Below, in pieces: positions 6,757-11,906 of a stretch of DNA of 11,906 nucleotides. Origin of the DNA: CAZQAA01 sp964591255 (GTDB taxonomy: Bacteria > Desulfobacterota > DSM-4660 > Desulfatiglandales > Desulfatiglandaceae); assembly GCA_964591255.1 (NCBI GenBank), contig CAZQAA010000144.1, positions 1-11,906 of the forward strand. Reading direction: 5' to 3'. The notes below the pieces were generated by a model that was not told the DNA's origin, made no database searches, and saw only the letters and a program-made list of their open reading frames with translations. The first letter of the stretch is position 1, and each line of letters begins with the position of its first letter. A program made the translations under genes and the position numbers.

Positions 6757-8169
6757 ATGGCAGGAAAAGGAGAGAAAAAAGAAAAAATACCCAGGCAGCC
6801 AATGCCGGAGCAGAAGCCTGAGGTGCGGAGACGCAATTTTGAGGAAGTCCCGTTAGGTTATACCAAGGAACTTGCAATGAAGGAGGCAGAGAGATGTCTC
6901 CAGTGCAAAAAGCCGTCCTGTATGGATGGTTGTCCGGTTTCCGTTGATATCCCCGGGTTTATCCGGTTTGTGAAAGAAGGGGATTTCACGCAGGCGGTCC
7001 GAAAGATATGGGAGAAAAACGCACTTCCTGCGGTCTGCGGAAGGGTTTGTCCGCAGGAACTCCAATGTGAGGGAAAGTGTATTGTGGGCAAAAAGGGAGA
7101 TCCCGTGGCCATTGGCAATCTGGAACGTTTTGTGGCAGATCTGGAACGCGAGCAAGGCTCCGGCGAATTACCGACGAAGGCAGAGCCTACCGGTAAAAAA
7201 GTGGCCGTTGTGGGATCAGGTCCATCGGGGCTGACCGTTGCCGGAGACCTGATTCTGAAGGGACACGAGGTTACTCTGTTTGAGGCCTTTCATAAGCCCG
7301 GGGGCGTTCTGGTCTATGGAATTCCGGAATTCAGGCTTCCCAAGGAAATAGTCTTTTCAGAAGTGAATTTTCTCGAACGTCTGGGGGTGAAACTGGAGTG
7401 CAACACTGTCGTGGGTCGGACTGTTTCCTTGGACGAACTCTTCGAACAGGGATATGATGCCATATATATAGGCGTGGGGGCGGGATTGCCACGTTTTCTC
7501 AATATTCCCGGAGAAAACCTTATTGGTATTTATTCAGCCAATGAGTATCTGACGCGGTCGAACCTCATGAAGGCCTATCTCTTTCCGGAATATGATACGC
7601 CTATTGTTCGGGGTAAAAATGTGGCCGTGTTTGGAGCGGGTAATGTGGCCATGGACGCTGCCCGGACCGCCATGCGTCTGGGTGCTGACACGGTTCGAAT
7701 CGTTTACCGTCGATCCCGAGAAGAGATGCCGGCCCGTTCAGCAGAAATCCACCATGCCGAGGAGGAAGGCATCGAATTCTATCTTCTCACTGCACCTCTC
7801 CGTTTTATAGGAGATGACAAGGGGCGTGTCAAAGGGATGGAATGCATCCGGATGGAACTGGGGGAACCGGATGAATCTGGCCGGCGCAGGCCTGTACCTG
7901 TTGAAAATTCCAAGTTTGAACTGGAATGCGATACGGCTGTAATAGCGGTAGGCTCCGGCGTCAACCCCCTCCTGACCCAGTCCACCGAGGGGATGGCACT
8001 CAACAAATGGGGTTATATCATTGCAGACCCGGAAACCGGCAAGACGTCCAAAAAAGGTGTCTGGGCAGGTGGGGATATAGTCACCGGCCAGGCGACGGTC
8101 ATACTTGCTATGGGGGCCGGCCGAAATGCCTCTGATTCCATTCACAAATACCTGACATGGGGATGGTAG
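6757..8169 (+). CDS. nfnB: NADH-dependent ferredoxin:NADP+ oxidoreductase large subunit (NfnB / GltA-like glutamate synthase small-chain homologue)
   Basis: A 470-residue protein with two N-terminal [4Fe-4S] sites: C47-x2-C50-x4-C55-x3-C59, and C94-x3-C98-x5-C104-x3-C108. An FAD dinucleotide fold follows (VAVVGSGPSGL, G153-x-G-x2-G158), then an NADPH fold of the GxGxxA type (VAVFGAGNVAMDAA, from about 289) and the C-terminal FAD motif WAGGDIVTGQATVILAMGAG. This is the domain order of NfnB/SudA and of the glutamate synthase small chain. The adjacent NfnA and the absence of a glutamate synthase large chain favour Nfn. It carries the bifurcating FAD, ferredoxin contact and NADP(H) site in the cytoplasm. 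I chose the ATG at 6757 because ggagga lies 5 bases upstream and KEKIPRQPMPEQ follows, as family members start. An in-frame TTG at 6718 would add 13 residues and lacks a ribosome site. Confidence 0.93.
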   Translation: MAGKGEKKEKIPRQPMPEQKPEVRRRNFEEVPLGYTKELAMKEAERCLQCKKPSCMDGCPVSVDIPGFIRFVKEGDFTQAVRKIWEKNALPAVCGRVCPQELQCEGKCIVGKKGDPVAIGNLERFVADLEREQGSGELPTKAEPTGKKVAVVGSGPSGLTVAGDLILKGHEVTLFEAFHKPGGVLVYGIPEFRLPKEIVFSEVNFLERLGVKLECNTVVGRTVSLDELFEQGYDAIYIGVGAGLPRFLNIPGENLIGIYSANEYLTRSNLMKAYLFPEYDTPIVRGKNVAVFGAGNVAMDAARTAMRLGADTVRIVYRRSREEMPARSAEIHHAEEEGIEFYLLTAPLRFIGDDKGRVKGMECIRMELGEPDESGRRRPVPVENSKFELECDTAVIAVGSGVNPLLTQSTEGMALNKWGYIIADPETGKTSKKGVWAGGDIVTGQATVILAMGAGRNASDSIHKYLTWGW

Positions 8170-8186
8170 AAAAATCTGGTGATATT

Positions 8187-8203
8187 TTCAGATTATATCT
8201 GAA
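8187..8203. repeat. Small hairpin just after nfnB
   Basis: The arms ttcagat (8187-8193) and atctgaa (8197-8203) form a perfect 7-bp stem with a 3-base loop. It precedes the main terminator by a few bases and may assist 3' end formation. Confidence 0.45.
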
Positions 8204-8210
8204 TTTACTT

Positions 8211-8250
8211 CAAACAGGCTCAGACATATCCGTCTGAGCCTGTTTGCTTT
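8211..8250 (+). terminator. Strong intrinsic terminator of the nfnAB operon
   Basis: A perfect 15-bp stem (caaacaggctcagac at 8211-8225, gtctgagcctgtttg at 8232-8246) has a 6-base loop and is followed by CTTTTACCTTTC. It ends nfnAB. The gene to the right is convergent, and the T-run is on the plus strand only, so it mainly stops rightward transcription. Spacer 8251-8387 holds no other supported feature. Confidence 0.9.
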
Positions 8251-8387
8251 TACCTTTCTTACAGCCTTCCCAACTGGACTGGTTTGCCTCCCATACGTGG
8301 GCCGGCAGTGCTCACGCGTTCTCATATTCCCGAATATCACCATTTAAGAAAGTAATACCACTGAAGATTCCGGTGTATTAGCATGGC

Positions 8388-9893
8388 TTATGGAACGACT
8401 GCAGGTAATATGTGCTGTCCGTGTTCTTGTTGTTTGTAGTAATGCCCCTTTATCTTGGGCTGACGTGTCAACCATCCGCTCCTGTGGGGTGTTGCCAAAG
8501 CATATATGGGGATCCAGAACAGCCCTACCAACCAGAAAAAGCCGTAAGCATAGGCCCATAATGCCTCTGTATTCCTGTATCGCCAGTAATAAAAGAGTGC
8601 GGACAGAGTTGAATATATGAGAGTTCCCATCATCATGACCAGGATGGACTCAAGAGGTCTCAAGATGAGACATGTTAAGGAGCATGTTATGAAAAAAGGC
8701 ATTTTAACCATAGTTATAGACTGAAGCAGAAAATTGATTCGTGCCCCTGTCACAGGTTTTTTGCGGAAACGGGTAAATATGAAGGTACCCATTACAAGGG
8801 TCTCCCTTATGTTGCTCCTGGCCCAGCGAATAAACATCTTACAAAGATTTTTGTAACCAGTAGGGACATTGGTATATACGGTTGCATTTCCCTGATAATG
8901 TACAGCATACCCTGCCTTCAAAATCAAATTTGTCATGGCCCTGTCTTCCCCTATATTGGCTGGTTTTCCAAAAAATTTTTGATTCAACCAGATGGGAAGG
9001 ACATCCATTACAATATTTCTGCGATAGGCAGAAAGGGCACCGGGCGTGCACATAACGGTATCCACCATGCTTTGGCTGGCACGCAGAAAGTCAAAGCTGA
9101 ACAGGAAAGACACATCTAACATTTTGGGAATCAATCCTTTCTCCCTGTTCAAGACGCGGACATTACCAGCTACTGCACCGAGTTCAGGATTGTCTACAAA
9201 GGGGCTTGCCATGCATCTAAGGGTCCAGGGATCGATTATGCAATCACTGTCTATAGTTACTATCACTTCTCCTCTGCTTTTTTTAAACCCTTCGTAAAGG
9301 GCATGCCGTTTGCCCCTGTTTCTCGGAATCCGGATGGTTTTGAGTCTGGACCCTAACATTTTTTTTGCCTTTTCTATCCAGGCCCAGGTATCATCAACAC
9401 TGCCATCATCAATTGCTATGATATTCAGCTTGTCTTCAGGATAATCATTGGCAGCGATGCTGTTTAATGTCCTCAATACTTGGCTTCCTTCGTTGTAGGC
9501 AGGCACGATAACGGTACATACAGGCAGACGACTATTGGAAATAACCGGTGCCGGACGATACATTATAATCAGTACCAGCCGCCAGATCAGAGCCATGACA
9601 TTGATTCCCAGAAAAAGCATGGTCAGGATCGCAAATGTTTCACCAAAAGGACTATGCCTTATCAGTTCCCTTCTGAGTTGCAACTGTTCCCAATGGGTAT
9701 ATACCATTATCATGACCGAGACCATGGCGGACAAGACCAGTATTTTAATCACCAGAAGAGTCCTATATCCATATTTTTCATGGGTGACCATGGCAGGATT
9801 AGGAGTATGGCCTTGCGGGATGTATTTTTTATTTGCGTACTTTTTAAAAGATAGAGTTTTAACAAACTGGGTTGCAATAGCTGTTAAAGACAT
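8388..9893 (-). CDS. Membrane family 2 glycosyltransferase (hyaluronan/cellulose synthase-like, processive type)
   Basis: A 501-residue integral membrane glycosyltransferase. Two N-terminal membrane segments (about 45-65 and 87-111) precede a cytosolic GT-A domain. Its motifs are TVIVPAYNEG (128-136), IDDGSVDDT with Asp162-Asp163, the metal-binding TIDSDCIIDP with Asp215-Ser-Asp217, and PGALSAYRR (284-292). The catalytic-base segment is NIGEDRAM (Asp317), and the acceptor motif KMFIRWARS (352-360) is of the (Q/R)xxRW type. C-terminal hydrophobic segments lie at about 395-437 and 446-467. This order matches hyaluronan, chitooligosaccharide (NodC-like) and related synthases that polymerise and export a glycan. 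Product and sugar donor are not deducible. I start at the ATG at 9891-9893, preceded by a strong site (aagggagg); an in-frame ATG 12 codons earlier has none. No carbohydrate genes flank it, and it converges on nfnAB. Confidence 0.9.
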   Translation of the reverse strand: MSLTAIATQFVKTLSFKKYANKKYIPQGHTPNPAMVTHEKYGYRTLLVIKILVLSAMVSVMIMVYTHWEQLQLRRELIRHSPFGETFAILTMLFLGINVMALIWRLVLIIMYRPAPVISNSRLPVCTVIVPAYNEGSQVLRTLNSIAANDYPEDKLNIIAIDDGSVDDTWAWIEKAKKMLGSRLKTIRIPRNRGKRHALYEGFKKSRGEVIVTIDSDCIIDPWTLRCMASPFVDNPELGAVAGNVRVLNREKGLIPKMLDVSFLFSFDFLRASQSMVDTVMCTPGALSAYRRNIVMDVLPIWLNQKFFGKPANIGEDRAMTNLILKAGYAVHYQGNATVYTNVPTGYKNLCKMFIRWARSNIRETLVMGTFIFTRFRKKPVTGARINFLLQSITMVKMPFFITCSLTCLILRPLESILVMMMGTLIYSTLSALFYYWRYRNTEALWAYAYGFFWLVGLFWIPIYALATPHRSGWLTRQPKIKGHYYKQQEHGQHILPAVVP

Positions 9894-9970
9894 AATTGTT
9901 CCTCCCTTAATAAAATAGAAAAACGGCACCCATACTTAAAAGGTCATTGTCTGTAATACCCATTATTAAT

Positions 9971-9986
9971 GGATGCCTTTGGATGC
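9971..9986. promoter_or_regulatory. Phased direct repeat upstream of the glycosyltransferase gene
   Basis: The word ggatgc occurs at 9971-9976 and 9981-9986, exactly 10 bases apart, about 80 bases upstream of the minus-strand start. A helically phased pair could be an activator site. On the minus strand nearby, ATGACA and ATTAAT at 17-base spacing are a weak promoter candidate. Chance is a real alternative. Confidence 0.2.
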
Positions 9987-10115
9987 TTGTCATATCACCT
10001 GTAGCAAAGTGTCTTTATATCAAGAGCAATAAATGAGCCAATATGTAAAATTTATTGTATCTGGTTGATTTCACTTGAAATAAACAAAACATTTTCCTTG
10101 TGATAATATCAGTAA

Positions 10116-10374
10116 TGGAGGGTTTTTCATGCGACGTGATGTGTGTATGAATAAAAATACCCTTGTAACTAACTGAATAAAGAATGTTTTTAAAGTGGAG
10201 GTTTTTCCTTACGTTTGAGGCATTCCGGACATGTCTCCGGGTCTCCTCTTGTATTTAAAAGAGTTGGACAATATTCATGAAAATCCCTACATGGAAAACA
10301 TTAAAATTTCCAACAAGTTAATAGTAATGGGCTGTTTTTGTGATTTTGAAGGTGTATGGATACTCCTTCAAATC
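10116..10374. other. Gene-poor spacer with short repeats and an imperfect hairpin
   Basis: Between the glycosyltransferase start (9893) and the transposase relic (about 10540) I see no convincing gene. Two near-identical words occur 80 bases apart: tggagggtttttcat (10116-10130) and tggaggtttttcctt (10196-10210). An imperfect hairpin lies at 10342-10374 (gattttgaagg / ccttcaaatc, one bulged T). Short frames of fewer than 30 codons exist but lack support. Much of this may be decayed mobile-element sequence. Confidence 0.3.
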
Positions 10375-10539
10375 TGATTTCCATCTCATTCTCCACTTTA
10401 TAGAAAATGCTTAAAATTCAAGAAGATATCGAAAGACAGGTCTAATGGCATGCGTCTTGCTTCATGTAGCATGCAGGAGATGAAGAAAAGCCGGCGTTTA
10501 CAAAAGGAATCCGTATAACCTGTATATTAAGGAACATAA

Positions 10540-10759
10540 TCTGATCCAGCGGATTTCCACCCAAATTGTTCCAGATTGACACGAAAGATATATGAAGTCG
10601 AATCCAGTACTGGTATGTTGGAGATGTTCCTGAGGCCTGTGGATCATTGCCTTCCTTGAAGATCCGGATGCCTACAAAGATTTTTCTGCACCACTAACTA
10701 TTTGGACTATATATGGCAAATCATCTCTGCCGGACGAGGTGTTGCCCTTTGAAGCATGA
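10540..10759 (+). pseudogene. Decayed IS91-like transposase C-terminus
   Basis: The first frame (10540 onward) reads ADFHPNCSRLTRKIYEVE. After a frameshift near 10600 the next frame reads NPVLVCWRCS, a stop at 10631-10633, then GLWIIAFLEDPDAYKDF and a tail ending at a TGA at 10757-10759. Together these follow the pattern at the C-terminus of IS91-family-like transposases: (R)KIYEVDPL, a CPKC zinc-type pair, (M)RIIAFIEDP, then a short helix ending in LxLW. The relic therefore has at least one frameshift and one in-frame stop. No upstream catalytic region or element ends could be recognised. The relic overlaps the upstream side of the response-regulator gene, which affects the choice of that gene's start. 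Family recognition is from memory of the motif pattern and needs an alignment. Confidence 0.6.
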
Positions 10760-10784
10760 CATGGAGAGAGCTCTGATAAAAGAT

Positions 10785-11177
10785 ATGGACGTCTTGGGAA
10801 AAATATTGCTTGTGGATGATGATATGGGTATCAGGGAGGTGCTTTCGGAAGTTCTATCTGGCGAGGGTTTTGAGGTAAAAGTAGCCAAGGATGGGCTGGA
10901 ATCGCTTGATGAACTGGAAAGAGATAATTTTGACTTGGTGATTATAGATATAAACATGCCGCGATTAGACGGAATATCTATGCTTAGGGTGATGGAAAGG
11001 GCGGGACGAAAGGAAAAGGTGATCATAATGAGCGGAACTACCTTAGACAGAGATGTTATGGACAGAGGCCTGCCGGACATCGTGGACCGTCTTTACAAAC
11101 CTTTCAATATCAACAAATTCTTGGATGTGGTAGCCAATGCATTGTCTCATCAACAGGACCCAGAAACAAGGATGTAA
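10785..11177 (+). CDS. Single-domain response regulator (CheY-like receiver)
   Basis: A 130-residue receiver domain with no output domain. The acidic pocket is DDD (11-13), the phospho-acceptor is Asp55 in LVIIDINMPRLDG, the switch Ser84 is in IIMSGTT, and Lys105 is in LYKPF. All key receiver residues are present, so it should be phosphorylated by a histidine kinase and act by protein contact. No kinase gene is in the window. In-frame starts exist at 10713, 10761 and 10785, none with a good ribosome site. I chose 10785 because the receiver fold begins right after it (MDVLGKILLVDDD) and the region before 10759 matches a transposase relic in another frame. The start is uncertain; the stop is firm. 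Confidence 0.85.
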   Translation: MDVLGKILLVDDDMGIREVLSEVLSGEGFEVKVAKDGLESLDELERDNFDLVIIDINMPRLDGISMLRVMERAGRKEKVIIMSGTTLDRDVMDRGLPDIVDRLYKPFNINKFLDVVANALSHQQDPETRM

Positions 11178-11187
11178 ACCTAAGCAA

Positions 11188-11223
11188 ATTGCCGGGCCGT
11201 TTCCACCGCTGTTTCCCGGCAAT
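11188..11223. repeat. Inverted repeat after the response regulator gene
   Basis: The perfect 9-bp arms attgccggg (11188-11196) and cccggcaat (11215-11223) flank an 18-base loop, 11 bases after the stop codon. No T-run follows, so it is at best a rho-independent-like or 3' stabilising hairpin. Confidence 0.45.
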
Positions 11224-11291
11224 CCGAGCAGGCCACGTGTGTTGACATGAAGAGTCCAGATACCCTCACTCGGGCAGCTCCGTTTCCTGGT

Positions 11292-11402
11292 TCATGATGT
11301 CCACATATATGGTTTCGGTGGTAGCGGAGCAGGCACAAAGGCCCTGGTCTCCTCACCCACCGTTGATATGGTTACATAATGTCCCCGGAGTTCACGCTTC
11401 AT
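11292..11402 (-). pseudogene. N-terminal stub of a Fic-family protein gene
   Basis: Read on the minus strand from an ATG at 11402, the frame gives MKRELRGHYVTISTVGEE, then an AFVPAPLPPKP stretch, and stops after 36 residues. This start closely follows the conserved N-terminus of a common bacterial Fic-protein family (filamentation induced by cAMP), in which the same signature leads into a helical domain and then the HPFxxGNGR catalytic motif. None of that follows here, so the gene is truncated. A weak ribosome site (gggaaa) precedes the ATG. The stub lies downstream of, and in the same orientation as, the Fic C-terminal piece at 11636-11906, so the two cannot be one gene in normal order. Confidence 0.6.
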
Positions 11403-11412
11403 CTTTTTCCCG

Positions 11413-11473
11413 TATCCTAAAACAAACCTTTTTGTCATTTTAGAATAAAGCCATATCCTAAAGGAAAAGGTTT
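11413..11473. repeat. Short direct and inverted repeats between the two Fic fragments
   Basis: The word tatcctaaa occurs at 11413-11421 and 11454-11462. An inverted pair aaacctttt (11424-11432) and aaaaggttt (11465-11473) interlocks with it. The block is AT-rich, just upstream (minus-strand sense) of the Fic stub, and might be its promoter region or a rearrangement scar. The rest of 11474-11635 shows nothing I can name. Confidence 0.25.
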
Positions 11474-11635
11474 ATCAAAAGTCAAGCAGCCTAACCTAAA
11501 ATTAATTTCCCCAGATGAGCGTTCGGGATGACATCAGGTCTCTCACACCATATTTCATTATTGAAAACCAAGTCTGGTATGAGTAGACCTGTAAAAAAAT
11601 CAACCGTATAAGCCTTGAAAAATAATATATTTGTT

Positions 11636-11906
11636 CTATTTCGGACGAAATCTGCTAATTGGCAGTAACTCCGGAGGGGCTATCCATGCGGTCATCACCA
11701 GTAACAGCTTTTTTACTTGGTCGGTTACTTGGTCGGTTGCTTGGTCGCCAGCGGTATTTTCAATGACTTCCAGGATAGATTCCAGCATGAACGCCACGAA
11801 CGGCGCGGAGTCACTCATTTCGGTACTTTGTCTGATGACTTGGCAATATTCCTGCTGCCGGGTATGCACTATGCTTTCCACCGGGGTGATGGCGAAAATG
11901 GGATTC
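11636..11906 (-). CDS. Fic-family protein, C-terminal part (5' end outside window, probably truncated 3')
   Basis: The minus-strand frame is open to the right edge, so the N-terminus and the catalytic Fic core lie outside the window. The visible 89 residues begin NPIFAITPVES and continue through VHTRQQEYCQVIRQS, then DSAPFVAFMLESILEVI and a repeated TDQV segment (DQATDQVTDQVK). This is the region just after the Fic domain in many bacterial Fic proteins, which then carry a winged-helix domain of about 60-80 residues. Here the frame ends about 24 residues after the repeat (APPELLPISRFRPK), so the C-terminal DNA-binding-like domain is missing or cut short. Fic enzymes transfer AMP or other nucleotide groups to target proteins. 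Activity cannot be judged without the core. Confidence 0.7.
   Translation of the reverse strand, partial: NPIFAITPVESIVHTRQQEYCQVIRQSTEMSDSAPFVAFMLESILEVIENTAGDQATDQVTDQVKKLLLVMTAWIAPPELLPISRFRPK
11717..11752. repeat. 12-base tandem repeat coding the TDQV repeat
   Basis: Three consecutive 12-base units begin at 11717, 11729 and 11741: ttggtcggttac, ttggtcggttgc and ttggtcgccagc. They are in frame with the minus-strand Fic gene and encode TDQV-like tetrapeptides. Copy number could vary by slippage. Confidence 0.8.

Noticed and set aside
8188..8325. 45-residue minus-strand frame between nfnB and the glycosyltransferase
   Set aside because: It runs through the whole terminator stem of nfnAB and has no ribosome site or recognised motif.
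9480..9918. Two plus-strand frames of 124 and 127 codons opposite the glycosyltransferase
   Set aside because: They are antisense to the conserved GT2 N-terminal and membrane region and show no coherent domain.
9894..9929. ATG 12 codons upstream of the chosen glycosyltransferase start
   Set aside because: The extra residues include the translated ribosome binding site (aagggagg) of the downstream ATG, which is clearly the real start.
10291..10377. 28-residue small frame in the spacer
   Set aside because: No ribosome site, low-complexity AT-rich context, and it runs through an imperfect hairpin.
10713..10784. Longer N-terminus for the response regulator
   Set aside because: This stretch matches a transposase relic in another frame, contains no receiver sequence, and has no good ribosome site; still possible but less likely.

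Overview
The window reads as a chromosomal segment of an anaerobic, energy-conserving bacterium, most likely a Desulfobacterota-type organism (sulfate reducer or syntroph). This placement is inferred from gene content: an ETF-quinone oxidoreductase, an electron-bifurcating NfnAB pair, a Tat-exported molybdopterin oxidoreductase and many small signalling proteins. I see no rRNA, tRNA or CRISPR array.

Layout, left to right. (1) 2-505 is the 3' end of an ETF-ubiquinone oxidoreductase gene, closed by an intrinsic terminator. (2) 741-2678 is a tight three-gene plus-strand unit: a stand-alone GAF sensor, a Ser/Thr-kinase-fold protein with an unusual catalytic loop, and a UspA-fold protein with an altered nucleotide-binding motif. 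Its leader holds a nested inverted repeat and a direct repeat of a 10-base motif. (3) 2775-3074 is a 5'-decayed remnant of an outer-membrane beta-barrel gene. (4) 3308-5629 encodes a Tat-dependent molybdopterin oxidoreductase with no partner subunits nearby. (5) 5842-8169 encodes NfnA and NfnB, the NADH-dependent ferredoxin:NADP+ oxidoreductase, ended by a strong 15-bp-stem terminator. (6) 8388-9893 on the minus strand is a membrane family 2 glycosyltransferase of hyaluronan/cellulose-synthase type. (7) 9894-10784 is mostly non-coding and contains a decayed IS91-like transposase C-terminus at about 10540-10759. (8) 10785-11177 is a single-domain response regulator. (9) 11178-11906 holds pieces of two Fic-family genes on the minus strand: an N-terminal stub, and the C-terminal part of another that runs off the window edge.

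The intact metabolic genes share an electron-transfer theme. ETF-QO passes flavin electrons to the quinone pool, NfnAB couples ferredoxin, NADH and NADP(H), and the Mo enzyme is a periplasmic oxidoreductase of unknown substrate. The signalling genes and the glycosyltransferase are not obviously linked to these. The right third is a scar zone of a decayed transposase and broken Fic genes. The most interesting candidate for an under-described system is the GAF / kinase-like / Usp cassette. The idea that it forms a signal-transduction chain is inference from gene order and fold only.
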